Assembly: GCF_013403915.1 (NCBI RefSeq) | Contig: NZ_JABFDI010000019.1 | Location: 19,033-83,032 of the forward strand | Direction of reading: 5' to 3' | Length of the DNA: 64,000 nt | Source of the DNA: Winogradskyella pacifica | GTDB lineage: Bacteria; Bacteroidota; Bacteroidia; Flavobacteriales; Flavobacteriaceae | In this document: positions 1 through 8,186 of the stretch, one piece after another | How positions within the stretch are numbered: position 1 is the first letter of the stretch | How the letters are laid out: the number at the start of each line of letters is the position of its first letter | The notes under the pieces: generated by a model | What the model was told of the DNA's origin: nothing | The model's database searches: none | The model's input: only the letters and a program-made list of their open reading frames with translations | Program-made: the position numbers and the translations under genes

Positions 1-136
1 CTGTTTTTTCGTTTTCAACAATGTAAAAGTCAATTTCTTCAAGTATTTTTTTGATAGAAATTGGTAAAACCTCAAGAGGTGGATTATCGCCTAATCGCGT
101 TGGTATAAGATATAATTTTCCTTTAGTATTGCTCAT
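1..136 (-). CDS. SAM-dependent methyltransferase, N-terminal fragment (cut by window edge)
   Basis: Only the first 45 codons are inside the window; the gene continues past position 1. The protein begins MSNTKGKLYLIPTRLGDN and continues with PPLEVLPISIKK. I recognise this as the N-terminus of the tetrapyrrole-methylase-fold SAM-dependent methyltransferases (RsmI/YraL superfamily) of Bacteroidota. The RsmI family methylates 16S rRNA; whether this paralog does so cannot be judged from the fragment. The ATG (134-136) shares one base with the stop codon of the upstream sugar dehydrogenase gene (TAATG), so the two are probably co-transcribed and translationally coupled. Confidence 0.75.
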   Translation of the reverse strand, partial: MSNTKGKLYLIPTRLGDNPPLEVLPISIKKILEEIDFYIVENEKT

Positions 137-1557
137 TAATGTATGACTAGTTTATGGGTGCTTTGTATGCCGTTGCCTGAATTGATTTTTAAGATATAAA
201 TACCATCCGATAATTCAGTTGTGTTTATTGTTAAAGTAGTGTTGTTAGTGCTATGAATCTCCTTTACCTTTTTTCCTTGGATGTCATAAATATAGACATC
301 AGTTAAAAGCTCTGTGTTGTGATTTGATCCTAAATTAATATGTAGGGTATTCTTAGTCGGATTTGGATAAATCGATACTCCCAAAAGTATATGGTCGTTA
401 TCACTTAAGGTAGGATCTGTGAGTTTATAAATAGTACCTCCAGAAAGATCAGAAACGTATAATTCTCCATTCACATCTTCGCCAAATGCAGACCATTGCC
501 CTGAAAACTGCTGAAAGGTTTTAGTCCAAACCTCATTAGTTTCATCAAAAATTAAATATCCAATTTCCTGACTACAAAGGTCAGCAAAAAAGTACTTACC
601 ATAAAAATTTGGGTAATTACTACCTCTGTATCTGTAGCCCCCTGTAATGGAACATTTAACTTCACCATCTCCAAAGTGGTAATAACCACTGACAGGAAAA
701 GTATAAGTACTTTCGTCTGCGCAACCCGTTGTATTGTAAGTATCACTACCTTCGTAACATTTCCAACCATAGTTGAGTCCTGTTAAGGCTTCTTCAATAG
801 AGACTCTATTAATCTCTTCATATTGACTTTGGCCTACATCTGCAATCCATTGATCCCCATTTAGACGGTCGAAAGAAAATTTCCAGGGATTTCTAAGTCC
901 ATAAGCCCAAATTTCTGATTTAGCATTTGAATCTTCAATAAATGGGTTATCTACAGGCACACCGTAATTTTCTGTTTCTGTAGTGGTATCAATATCTAAT
1001 CGTAATATTTTACCAAGTAAACTTAATTTATTTTGAGATCTGTTTTCCGGATCTCCAGAAGAACCACCATCACCAGAAGAGATGTAAAGATAACCGTCTG
1101 GCCCAAAAGCCAAATCACCACCATTATGGTTTGTGTAAGGTTGGTCGTAAGAAAGTATAATGAATTCAGAATCTGGATTTGCTATTTCAGAATTCGTGAA
1201 ATCCTTTGTAAATCTAGAGATCACAGTGTTTCCTGAGTTGTTAATGTAGTTTACAAAAAAATAGCCATTAACAGCATAATCCGGATGAAAAGCCAAACCA
1301 AGCAGACCTCTTTCGTTTCCGGTATTAATTACAAGGCTGTTAATATCTAAGAAAGGAGTGGTTTGTAAGCTGCCGTCTGCATTAATAATTTTTATTTTCC
1401 CTGCCTGTTCCACGACAAATAACCTATCATCACCAGCGTGCTTAATGCTTACAGGTTTAGTTAAATTAGAAGCAAAAAGTTCTAAGTCTAATTGTTGCGC
1501 GTAAATGCTTGAGATAGTTATGAATGAAAGAAGAAGGTGTGTTATAGTCGTTTTCAT
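136..1557 (-). CDS. Secreted PQQ-type glucose/sorbosone dehydrogenase with T9SS sorting domain
   Basis: The 473-residue protein starts with a Sec signal peptide (about residues 1-20, ending IYAQ). A six-bladed soluble quinoprotein glucose/sorbosone dehydrogenase domain follows (about 25-385), with family blocks such as HNGGDLAFGPDGYLYISSGD and WAYGLRNPWKFSFDR. These enzymes oxidise aldose sugars with PQQ, although many YliI-like members lack a proven substrate. The last 80 residues (from GVSIYPNPTKNTLHI to STHKLVIH) are a type A T9SS C-terminal sorting domain, so the protein should be exported and probably anchored on the cell surface. It lies between the tyrosine phosphatase and methyltransferase genes. 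In flavobacterial genomes I remember, those two are adjacent, so this gene may be an insertion. Confidence 0.85.
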   Translation of the reverse strand: MKTTITHLLLSFITISSIYAQQLDLELFASNLTKPVSIKHAGDDRLFVVEQAGKIKIINADGSLQTTPFLDINSLVINTGNERGLLGLAFHPDYAVNGYFFVNYINNSGNTVISRFTKDFTNSEIANPDSEFIILSYDQPYTNHNGGDLAFGPDGYLYISSGDGGSSGDPENRSQNKLSLLGKILRLDIDTTTETENYGVPVDNPFIEDSNAKSEIWAYGLRNPWKFSFDRLNGDQWIADVGQSQYEEINRVSIEEALTGLNYGWKCYEGSDTYNTTGCADESTYTFPVSGYYHFGDGEVKCSITGGYRYRGSNYPNFYGKYFFADLCSQEIGYLIFDETNEVWTKTFQQFSGQWSAFGEDVNGELYVSDLSGGTIYKLTDPTLSDNDHILLGVSIYPNPTKNTLHINLGSNHNTELLTDVYIYDIQGKKVKEIHSTNNTTLTINTTELSDGIYILKINSGNGIQSTHKLVIH

Positions 1558-1623
1558 AAGTAATGAGCGTTTAAAAGACTAATTTACAAAAAAAAGACTT
1601 TACTAAAGTTGAAAATGTTTGTG

Positions 1624-2079
1624 CTAGTTACCTAGTTCCTTAACTAATAAGTCGCATGTTTCGTTAATTAGGTTAAATACATATTCAAAACCATCGCTCC
1701 CTCCGTAATATGGATCTGGCATATTTTTATTTTGAATAGAGGGATTGGCCTCGAGAAAAAGTTTTACTTTTTCGATATCATCCGAGTTCCTTGCGATGTT
1801 GATAATATCAGAATAGTTTGATTCGTCCATAGCATAGATATAATCAAATGCATCAAAATCGGATACTTTAAATTGTCTTGCGCTTTGTGTACTAATATCT
1901 AAATCATTTTGTTTAGCAACAGCAATTGAACGCTTATCTGGCGCATTACCAATATGATAAGCCGCTGTGCCAGCAGAATCAACATAATAATGATCTTCAG
2001 AAAGTTTAGATTGCATGATGCCGTGAGCTAATGGTGAACGGCAAATGTTACCTAGGCACACCATTAAGATACGAGTCAT
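1624..2079 (-). CDS. Low-molecular-weight protein tyrosine phosphatase
   Basis: A full-length 151-residue cytoplasmic phosphatase of the LMW-PTP family. The N-terminal P-loop CLGNICRS carries the nucleophile Cys8 and Arg14 (C-x5-R). The general-acid loop PDPYYGG supplies Asp122. The family dephosphorylates tyrosine (in some bacteria arginine) residues; the substrate here is unknown. No tyrosine kinase or capsule genes lie nearby, so a polysaccharide-export role has no local support. It sits 12 bp downstream of dnaA on the same strand, the usual flavobacterial arrangement, and is probably co-transcribed with it. Confidence 0.9.
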   Translation of the reverse strand: MTRILMVCLGNICRSPLAHGIMQSKLSEDHYYVDSAGTAAYHIGNAPDKRSIAVAKQNDLDISTQSARQFKVSDFDAFDYIYAMDESNYSDIINIARNSDDIEKVKLFLEANPSIQNKNMPDPYYGGSDGFEYVFNLINETCDLLVKELGN

Positions 2080-2091
2080 AATAAAATGTAA

Positions 2092-3519
2092 TTAAAGGGC
2101 TAGTTTTTTAGATAAGTCTTCAACGTATTTTCTAAATTGCTTGTCAGTTGAAGATAAATTATCAACGGTTTTACAAGCATGAAGAACTGTAGCGTGATCA
2201 CGTTGCCCTATTTGAGAGCCAATACTAGCCAATGATGCTTTTGTGTATTTCTTAGCGAAAAACATGGCTAATTGACGGGCTTGTACAATATGACGTTTCC
2301 GTGTTTTAGATTGAAGTGTATTAACATCCATTTGAAAATAATCTGAAACTACTTTCTGAATGTAATCAATAGAAACTTCACGTTTAGTATTTTTAACAAA
2401 CTTCTCTACAATATCTTTTGCAAGGTTAATTGTAATTTCTTTTTTGTTAAATGAAGACTGTGCGATTAATGAAATAATAGCACCTTCAAGCTCTCTAACA
2501 TTAGTTTTAATATGTTTTGCAACATATTCTATAATGTCTTCAGGCATTTCAACACCGTCTCTGTAAAGTTTGTTCTTTAAAATAGAAACTCTAGTTTCAA
2601 AATCTGGAGTTTGTAATTCGGCAGAAAGTCCCCATTTAAAACGCGATAATAAGCGTTGCTCAATATCTTGCATGTCTACAGGAGCTTTGTCACTTGTTAA
2701 AATAACTTGCTTTCCGTTTTGATGCAAATGGTTAAAAATATGAAAGAAGACATCTTGCGTACCTGTTTTACCAGATAAGAATTGAACGTCATCTATGATA
2801 AGCACATCTATAATTTGATAGAAGTGAATAAAATCGTTTCTATTATTCTTTTTTACAGAATCTATATATTGTTGCGTGAATTTTTCGGCAGAAATATATA
2901 AAACTGTTTTTTCAGGATACTTATCTTTGATATCAACACCAATAGCATGTGCTAAATGTGTTTTTCCTAAACCAACACCACCAAAAATTAATAGTGGGTT
3001 AAAAGATGTGCCTCCTGGTTTGTTAGCAACTGCAATACCTGCATTTCTTGCTAAACGGTTAGAGTCACCTTCTAAGAAGTTTTCAAAACTATAACTTGGG
3101 TTAAGTTGCGATTCAATTTTTACATTTCTAATTCCAGGAATTATAAATGGATTCCTAAGCTCAGGACTTTTATTGTTAAAAGGCACATCTACATCTTGAG
3201 ATTTTAATGCCGATCGGTTTGCACTTGGGATTTTTTCTGTAAAAGGTTGTTTATTGCCATAGGTGTTTTCCATTTTAATAACGTACACCAATTTAGCATC
3301 TTCACCTAACTCTTTTGTTAGGGATACCTTTAAGATTTTTACATAATGCTCTTCTAACCACTCATAGAAAAATTTACTGGGAACTTGAATGCTCAATGCA
3401 TTACCGGAAAGTTTTACAGCGTCTATAGGTTCAAACCAAGTTTTATAGGCTTGTGGTTGTATATTATCTTTAATAAAAGCGAGACAATTACTCCATACAG
3501 ATTGCGCTGTGATCTCCAT
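2092..3519 (-). CDS. dnaA: Chromosomal replication initiator protein DnaA
   Basis: The 475-residue protein has all four DnaA domains: an N-terminal DnaB-interaction domain (about 1-85), a short linker, the AAA+ ATPase (about 135-350) with Walker A GGVGLGKTH (180-188) and Walker B IIDDVQFL, and the C-terminal DNA-binding domain with the DnaA signature GQRDHATVLHACKTV. It binds DnaA boxes and opens the origin. The ATG at 3519 is supported by the conserved start MEITAQSVWSNCLAFIKDN. The 200-bp upstream gap is AT-rich and contains two weak DnaA-box matches, compatible with autoregulation or origin function. Confidence 0.98.
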   Translation of the reverse strand: MEITAQSVWSNCLAFIKDNIQPQAYKTWFEPIDAVKLSGNALSIQVPSKFFYEWLEEHYVKILKVSLTKELGEDAKLVYVIKMENTYGNKQPFTEKIPSANRSALKSQDVDVPFNNKSPELRNPFIIPGIRNVKIESQLNPSYSFENFLEGDSNRLARNAGIAVANKPGGTSFNPLLIFGGVGLGKTHLAHAIGVDIKDKYPEKTVLYISAEKFTQQYIDSVKKNNRNDFIHFYQIIDVLIIDDVQFLSGKTGTQDVFFHIFNHLHQNGKQVILTSDKAPVDMQDIEQRLLSRFKWGLSAELQTPDFETRVSILKNKLYRDGVEMPEDIIEYVAKHIKTNVRELEGAIISLIAQSSFNKKEITINLAKDIVEKFVKNTKREVSIDYIQKVVSDYFQMDVNTLQSKTRKRHIVQARQLAMFFAKKYTKASLASIGSQIGQRDHATVLHACKTVDNLSSTDKQFRKYVEDLSKKLAL

Positions 3520-3550
3520 TCTTTAAGTTAGGTTTTTCGTTGTTAGTTAT

Positions 3551-3582
3551 TTTAGCAAAAAAAAAGAGAATTGGAATTCTCT
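3551..3582 (-). terminator. Hairpin plus T-run in the dnaA leader (possible attenuator)
   Basis: AGAGAATT (3565-3572) and AATTCTCT (3575-3582) are perfect inverted repeats, best drawn as a 6-bp stem with a 6-nt loop. On the minus strand the hairpin is followed directly by a run of Ts (3557-3564 read in reverse), the form of an intrinsic terminator. It points towards dnaA and lies 46 nt before its start codon, so it could attenuate dnaA or stop read-through. The stem is short and AT-rich. Confidence 0.3.
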
Positions 3583-3719
3583 AGTAGTTTTTCAACAGGA
3601 CAAATATGTGAACAAAATTCTTAATAAAAAAATCAAATTAGATAGAATATTTAGATTTTTTTCCTCATGTTTAAAACAATTTAAAATTACAATATTTTTT
3701 CTTAATCAAACATTTATAT
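3583..3719. other. Candidate oriC / DnaA-binding region upstream of dnaA
   Basis: Two 9-mers resemble the DnaA box TTATCCACA, each with two mismatches: TTTTCAACA (3589-3597, plus) and TTGTTCACA (3607-3615, minus). They face each other 9 nt apart. The next 100 bp (3616-3719) are almost entirely A+T, as expected for an unwinding element. Two weak boxes are fewer than a typical origin carries, so this could equally be a DnaA autoregulatory site. Confidence 0.3.
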
Positions 3720-4127
3720 ATGAATTATAATGAAACTATTATTAGAGTACGCTACGGAGAGACTGACCAGATGGGAGTTGTGTATCATGGCAATTATGCA
3801 GTGTATTTTGAAGTAGGTAGAACCGAGTGGTTGCGCGAGTTTGGGCTTAGTTATAGTGGTATGGAAGCTGATGGAATTATGTTGCCTGTGGTTTCGTTAT
3901 CTATAAATTACAAAAATTCAGCACGTTATGATGATGTGCTTAAAGTAAAAACAACACTCAAAAAGATGCCTACAGCCTCTATTGAATTTGAGTATGAATT
4001 ACGAAATGAATCTAACGTTCTGTTGGCCACCGGAAATACAATTTTGGCATTTATCGACGTCAAGAGGAATCGACCTACGAGATGTCCAAAATATCTTTTA
4101 GATAAACTGCGAAATTATTCGTTATAA
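3720..4127 (+). CDS. Acyl-CoA thioesterase, YbgC/4-hydroxybenzoyl-CoA type
   Basis: A 135-residue single hotdog-fold thioesterase. The N-terminal block YGETDQMGVVYHGNYAVYFE holds the predicted catalytic Asp16 with the His23/Asn25/Tyr26 cluster typical of the 4-hydroxybenzoyl-CoA thioesterase/YbgC family. These enzymes hydrolyse short- or medium-chain acyl-CoA in the cytoplasm; the exact substrate cannot be read from sequence. It is divergent from dnaA and convergent with yigZ: its last 6 bases overlap the end of the yigZ reading frame on the other strand. Length is normal for the family. Confidence 0.88.
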   Translation: MNYNETIIRVRYGETDQMGVVYHGNYAVYFEVGRTEWLREFGLSYSGMEADGIMLPVVSLSINYKNSARYDDVLKVKTTLKKMPTASIEFEYELRNESNVLLATGNTILAFIDVKRNRPTRCPKYLLDKLRNYSL

Positions 4128-4727
4128 TTCTTTGATTTCAACTCCGAAAAATTGATCAAATAATTCAAAAACTTTAGAACTGTGGGTTTTTCTGACAGAT
4201 ATTTCTAATACACAATTTAATTCTAAGGTTTGATTTGTTATTTTAACATCGTTTTCTTTTAAAATACGCATCACTTTACTCATGTTTTTATATTCAAAAC
4301 TGAGTTTAAATTTTTTATTTATGGTACGTTCCACAATTTTTGAAGCTTCTAAAGCTAATTGTGCTCCTGTTCTATAAGCATTTATTAGGCCTCCAACTCC
4401 TAGTTTAACACCGCCATAATAGCGAATGACTACAATTAGGATGTTGGTGACTTCAAAAGATTGAATTTGTCCATAAATAGGCATTCCTGCAGAATTGTTA
4501 GGTTCTCCATCATCATTGGCGCGGTATTGAATCGTTTCTGTTCCTATCTGGTAGGCATAGCACCAATGTCTGGCAGCATAATGCTGTTTTTTTAAATCGT
4601 CTATATGTTGTTTTATTTGCTCTTCGTTCGTTACCGGAAAAGTAAATCCATAGAATTTGCTATTCTTATCTTTAAATAATTCTCCTTGTGCCGGTTTTGT
4701 AATCGTTTTATATAAATCGTCTTCCAT
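4122..4727 (-). CDS. YigZ family protein (IMPACT-like)
   Basis: 201 residues from the ATG at 4727. A longer frame opens at 4781, but its first 18 residues would lie inside the preceding transporter gene, whereas the ATG at 4727 makes a TAATG overlap with that gene's stop, so this start is preferred. The N-terminal UPF0029/IMPACT domain is clear: GELFKDKNSKFYGF, then AARHWCYAYQIG, NDDGEPNNSAGMPI and RYYGGVKLGVGGL. A smaller ferredoxin-like C-terminal domain follows. The family is linked to translation-associated functions, but the bacterial role is not established. Last gene of a five-gene minus-strand operon. Confidence 0.9.
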   Translation of the reverse strand: MEDDLYKTITKPAQGELFKDKNSKFYGFTFPVTNEEQIKQHIDDLKKQHYAARHWCYAYQIGTETIQYRANDDGEPNNSAGMPIYGQIQSFEVTNILIVVIRYYGGVKLGVGGLINAYRTGAQLALEASKIVERTINKKFKLSFEYKNMSKVMRILKENDVKITNQTLELNCVLEISVRKTHSSKVFELFDQFFGVEIKEL

Positions 4728-5578
4728 TATGCTAAAGTGACTAATAGTATTGAAATGAGGGCTAAGATAATGCCAAGCCAATTTTTCTTAGAATTTTTTT
4801 CTTTAAATAATATTAAACCTATTAATGTTGAAAGCGCTAAAATCGCAATATGATTAATAGTGAATAAAGTTGAGCTCTCTGTATTCTCAACACGTAAGGC
4901 CATTAGTAAAAAGTGAATAGATCCATAGTTTACGATACCTAAAGCGATACCAAAGGGAATATTTATCAGTTTAAATCTAACTTTAGATTTTAATAAGTTT
5001 CCTAGTAATAGCACGACTCCAATGATTGCTGCCATAGCAAAGATGGTGGCCGAAAACAAAGCAATTTTGTCGTTTGGTGCAAAATAATTGATTGAGGTGT
5101 CAATAATACCCGAGCCTAAAAAAAGGATAATAGGTAAATAGATAGATTGCGTTAGTGTCGTGTGATCTTTTTGCTTTATAGATGTTAAGTAAACCGCTAC
5201 TAAAGCTAATAGAATACCTATGATTTTTTGAGCACCAACACTTTCTTTAAAAATAACGATTCCGAAAATAATAGGAATTATTACACTCATTTTACTAGCA
5301 ACGGAAGCTACGGAAAGTCCATTTTTCTGTGCGGTTAAGGCCATCACATTAAAAATAGCGATAAACAAAAAGCCTAAACATATAGCTGGGATAAACCAAT
5401 TGGTTTTTATGATTTCAGAAGGTTCAATAGGGCCATTATAAAGTAAGAAACCTAAGAAAGAAGCTGTGAAATAATTAACAACTATACTATGCAGCGTATT
5501 AACCCCGTATTTTTTGAAGAGTTTAAAAACAACAAAAATTGCTGTAGATGCTAATATGCTAATCAGTAAATATATCAA
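4727..5578 (-). CDS. EamA/DMT-superfamily transporter
   Basis: 283 residues with about ten hydrophobic segments in two repeated halves, as in EamA (drug/metabolite transporter) permeases. The second half has the usual HFLLMALRVENTE region, and the protein ends with a hydrophobic C-terminus. It should be an inner-membrane exporter or importer of small metabolites; the substrate is unknown. It overlaps the HAD phosphatase gene by 4 bases upstream (ATGA) and the yigZ start by one base downstream, so it is embedded in a translationally coupled operon. Confidence 0.85.
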   Translation of the reverse strand: MIYLLISILASTAIFVVFKLFKKYGVNTLHSIVVNYFTASFLGFLLYNGPIEPSEIIKTNWFIPAICLGFLFIAIFNVMALTAQKNGLSVASVASKMSVIIPIIFGIVIFKESVGAQKIIGILLALVAVYLTSIKQKDHTTLTQSIYLPIILFLGSGIIDTSINYFAPNDKIALFSATIFAMAAIIGVVLLLGNLLKSKVRFKLINIPFGIALGIVNYGSIHFLLMALRVENTESSTLFTINHIAILALSTLIGLILFKEKNSKKNWLGIILALISILLVTLA

Positions 5579-6192
5579 AAGGGAGCTTTGTTGGTTTCAA
5601 AAAGGGTGGTAACGTCTTCTTTGGTTTCGTCTATATTCCAAGTATGGAACCCCATGGATTTTGCTGTATCTGTATTGTGTTTAGTGTCGTCGATAAAGAA
5701 ACATTCGCTGGCCATTAAATTATTTTGTTCTAATACGAATTCAAAAATATCGGTATTTGGTTTTCTAAGGTGAATTTCTTGAGATAGGTAGAACTTGTCA
5801 AAGCAATTTTTAAATTCATCAAAGAAGGGTACATTGGCTTTTATAAAATCAATGTGCATGTGGTTGGTATTACTCAGCAATATGAGTTTGTAATTTTTTT
5901 GAAGTGCTAAGTGTTTAATAAAATCTAAGCGATGACTTGGAAAATCCTTTAATATACAGTTCCAGGCGTCGATAAGATTTGTCTCACTAATCTTTGGGAA
6001 TTTAGTTTTGTGAAATTGTATAAATTCTGCAGTTGAAATTTTTCCAACTTCGTATAATTCATTGGTTTTAATTATATCAGCGTCAAAAACGTCTATATTA
6101 AATAGGTTTAAGGCATTTTGCATCGCACCTTGTTTGTCAAGGTTAATAAATACATCTCCAAAATCGAAAATGAGTGTTTTAATCTTTTGCAT
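5575..6192 (-). CDS. HAD-superfamily hydrolase (subfamily IA, YihX-like)
   Basis: A 205-residue HAD phosphatase. Motif I is IFDFGDV with nucleophile Asp10; motif II is LLSNTN; the motif III lysine lies in LRKPNTDIF; motif IV is FFIDDT. The helical cap between motifs I and II fits subfamily IA. The residue two places after the nucleophile is Gly, as in YihX-type members. Such enzymes dephosphorylate sugar phosphates or nucleotides. Its start overlaps the end of ribD by 14 bp, and riboflavin synthesis needs a HAD phosphatase for the ribD product, so a role there is attractive but only inferred from position. Confidence 0.87.
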   Translation of the reverse strand: MQKIKTLIFDFGDVFINLDKQGAMQNALNLFNIDVFDADIIKTNELYEVGKISTAEFIQFHKTKFPKISETNLIDAWNCILKDFPSHRLDFIKHLALQKNYKLILLSNTNHMHIDFIKANVPFFDEFKNCFDKFYLSQEIHLRKPNTDIFEFVLEQNNLMASECFFIDDTKHNTDTAKSMGFHTWNIDETKEDVTTLFETNKAPF

Positions 6193-7183
6193 ATATTTTT
6201 AATAAATCATTTTTAATTCTAGATTCAGAAATCAATCTCCCTTTGAGTTCTGGTGCTTTTGTACCGTCTTTAAATTCAACGGTTCCGGTAAAAATTCTGG
6301 CTTCATCCCATAATTCTTCATTTATAAAGGTTTGAAGTGTTTTTGCTCCCCCTTCAATAATAATCGAATTTATACTTTGCTTATGTAAAAGTGTGGCAAT
6401 TTGTGTTGCTATTGGTTTATCGAAATCAATATCTTTATTTGTAATTCGTATGGTTTTAGAATCTTCATTAAAAATGCTGTAATCAGAGTTCAATTTTGAA
6501 ATTTTGTCCAAAACCACTCTTATAGGATTTTCTCCTGACCAATCTCTAACGGTTAAACTCGGGTTATCTTCAATAACGGTATTTGTTCCCACTAAAATAG
6601 CTTGCTCTTCTGCACGCCATTTATGCACGAGTTGACGTGAGTATGTATTTGTAATCCAAACTGGCTTTTTTTTGTCCTTAATAATAGGAGCTATAAAACC
6701 ATCGTGAGTTTCTGCCCATTTTAATATAATATAAGGACGCTTTTTATTGTGAAACGTAAAAAAGCGCTTGTGATGCGTTTTACATTCATTTTCTAAAACA
6801 CCCACAGTAACATTACAGCCCGAAGCTTTTAGTTTAGCAATACCTTTTCCGGCCACTTCGGGGTTGTCATCAACACACCCAATCACTACATTAGGGATGC
6901 TGTGCTTTACAATTAAATCGCTACAAGGAGCTGTTTTTCCATAATGGCTGCAGGGTTCTAACGTCACGTAAAGTGTGCTTTTGCTTAATAATGATTTGTC
7001 TTTAACGGCATTAATAGCATTAACTTCTGCGTGGTTGCTGCCATAAGCGCTTGTGTAGCCTTCGCTAATTATGGTGTTATTATAAACAATTACAGCACCA
7101 ACCATAGGATTTGGTCTTGTTGTTCCCAATCCGTTTTTGGCAATTTCTAAACAGCGTGATATGTAGATTTCGTGAGTTGTCAA
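6179..7183 (-). CDS. ribD: Bifunctional riboflavin biosynthesis deaminase/reductase RibD
   Basis: 334 residues. The N-terminal deaminase domain (about 1-145) has the zinc ligands His51 in HAEVNAI and Cys78/Cys87 in PCSHYGKTAPC, plus the RPNPMVGAVIV block. The C-terminal domain (about 150-334) is the NADPH-dependent reductase (RPYIILKWAETHDGF, GTNTVIEDNPSLTVR). Together they carry out the second and third steps of riboflavin synthesis from the GTP branch. The start is a TTG (7181-7183) directly after the stop of the upstream lipoprotein gene in the same frame. No ATG fits the conserved N-terminus, so TTG initiation is likely. Confidence 0.95.
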   Translation of the reverse strand: MTTHEIYISRCLEIAKNGLGTTRPNPMVGAVIVYNNTIISEGYTSAYGSNHAEVNAINAVKDKSLLSKSTLYVTLEPCSHYGKTAPCSDLIVKHSIPNVVIGCVDDNPEVAGKGIAKLKASGCNVTVGVLENECKTHHKRFFTFHNKKRPYIILKWAETHDGFIAPIIKDKKKPVWITNTYSRQLVHKWRAEEQAILVGTNTVIEDNPSLTVRDWSGENPIRVVLDKISKLNSDYSIFNEDSKTIRITNKDIDFDKPIATQIATLLHKQSINSIIIEGGAKTLQTFINEELWDEARIFTGTVEFKDGTKAPELKGRLISESRIKNDLLKIYAKD

Positions 7184-7642
7184 TTAGAATTTTATTTTTA
7201 CATCCTGAATTTCATCTACCGTATATGTAGAGGAATACCCCATAATTTTATATTTAATATCGCCTTTGTAATGGACATTTAAATTTTGAGCGATAAGGCT
7301 TCCTAATAAGCCACCTAAACTACTTTTATCTACTAATTTTTCGGTGTCTACAGCAACGGTTAAAGGAATAGTGAAATTTTCGCGTTTAGGAACCTCAAAT
7401 TCATCTGAAACAATTTTAGCGACTTCAATTTTATTAATATAGACTCTAAAATCGTCTGTTTTTAATGTGCCACCAACATGGTTTTTGTTTAAAAACAAAG
7501 CATCTACTTTTAAGGTTATGGATTTAGAGCTAGAGTCTACTATTTCAACATTGTCAAGTCTAACAAATTCTGGCTTTTTTGTAACCGCACAGTTAAGAAG
7601 TAGTGTAAAAGTCAGTAAAAACAATAAAGGTCTTTTAAACAT
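7184..7642 (-). CDS. LEA14-like (WHy domain) lipoprotein
   Basis: 152 residues from the ATG at 7642. An upstream extension to 7738 would run through the opposite-strand GNAT gene and is rejected. The N-terminus MFKRPLLFLLTFTLLLNC is a lipoprotein signal with Cys18 as the modified residue. The rest has the beta-rich pattern of LEA type 2 / water-stress-hypersensitivity proteins, including VDALFLNKNHVGG and VPKRENFTIPLTV. Such proteins are periplasmic or outer-membrane anchored and their function is poorly known. It heads the operon with ribD, whose TTG start follows its stop codon immediately. Confidence 0.78.
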   Translation of the reverse strand: MFKRPLLFLLTFTLLLNCAVTKKPEFVRLDNVEIVDSSSKSITLKVDALFLNKNHVGGTLKTDDFRVYINKIEVAKIVSDEFEVPKRENFTIPLTVAVDTEKLVDKSSLGGLLGSLIAQNLNVHYKGDIKYKIMGYSSTYTVDEIQDVKIKF

Positions 7643-7659
7643 AAAAGTGTTTTTATATG

Positions 7660-7667
7660 TATTTTTG
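7660..7667 (+). promoter_or_regulatory. -7 element TATTTTTG for the GNAT gene
   Basis: Exact match to the Bacteroidota -7 motif TAnnTTTG. It places the transcript start near 7672-7674. That leaves about 20 nt before the GTG at 7692 but excludes the alternative TTG start at 7671. No clear TTG -33 element is seen. Confidence 0.45.
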
Positions 7668-7691
7668 ATTTTGTCTAAAAAAGTTAATTCT

Positions 7692-8183
7692 GTGCGTAAA
7701 GATACTATTGTTATTCGAGAAATTGAAGCCAAGGACAATCCTAAAATTGCTAAAGCGGTTCGGTCTGTTTTAATAGAAATGGGAGTCCCTAAAGTAGGAA
7801 CAGCCTATGAAGATGAAGCTTTAGATTGTATGACCGAAACGTACAATGAACCTAAGAAAGCTTATTTTGTTGTAGAACGTGGAGGTGATATTATTGGGGG
7901 AGCTGGAATTTCTCCTTTAGAAAATTACGAGGGCAATGTGTGCGAATTGCAAAAAATGTATTTTATGCCAGAGGCTAGAAGCAAAGGATTGGGAAGCGAA
8001 ATGATGAATATATGTCTCAATTTTGCCAAACAAGCTGGTTTTGATCACTGTTATTTGGAAACCTTGCCCTATATGGAAGATGCACGTAAGCTCTACCGAA
8101 AAGTAGGTTTTAAAAGTTTAGAGAAGCCTATGGGGAACACTGGTCATTATTCGTGTACAGTTTGGATGCTAAAAGATTTGTAA
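7692..8183 (+). CDS. GNAT family N-acetyltransferase
   Basis: 163 residues if the GTG at 7692 is used. The open frame extends upstream to 7467, but that part is antisense to the lipoprotein gene and reads as non-coding. No ATG exists near the conserved start; GTG 7692 or TTG 7671 are the options, and the -7 promoter box at 7660-7667 favours GTG. The GNAT fold is shown by VIREIEAKDNPKIAKAVR, acetyl-CoA-binding motif A around LQKMYFMPEARSKGLGSEMM, and LYRKVGFKSLEKPMG near the end. The acceptor substrate is unknown. prmC follows after 3 bp in the same direction. Confidence 0.82.
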   Translation: MRKDTIVIREIEAKDNPKIAKAVRSVLIEMGVPKVGTAYEDEALDCMTETYNEPKKAYFVVERGGDIIGGAGISPLENYEGNVCELQKMYFMPEARSKGLGSEMMNICLNFAKQAGFDHCYLETLPYMEDARKLYRKVGFKSLEKPMGNTGHYSCTVWMLKDL

Positions 8184-8186
8184 GTC

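Noticed and set aside
7467..7691. Upstream open extension of the GNAT reading frame
   Set aside because: It is antisense to the lipoprotein gene, low in conserved content, and lies upstream of the promoter motif at 7660-7667.
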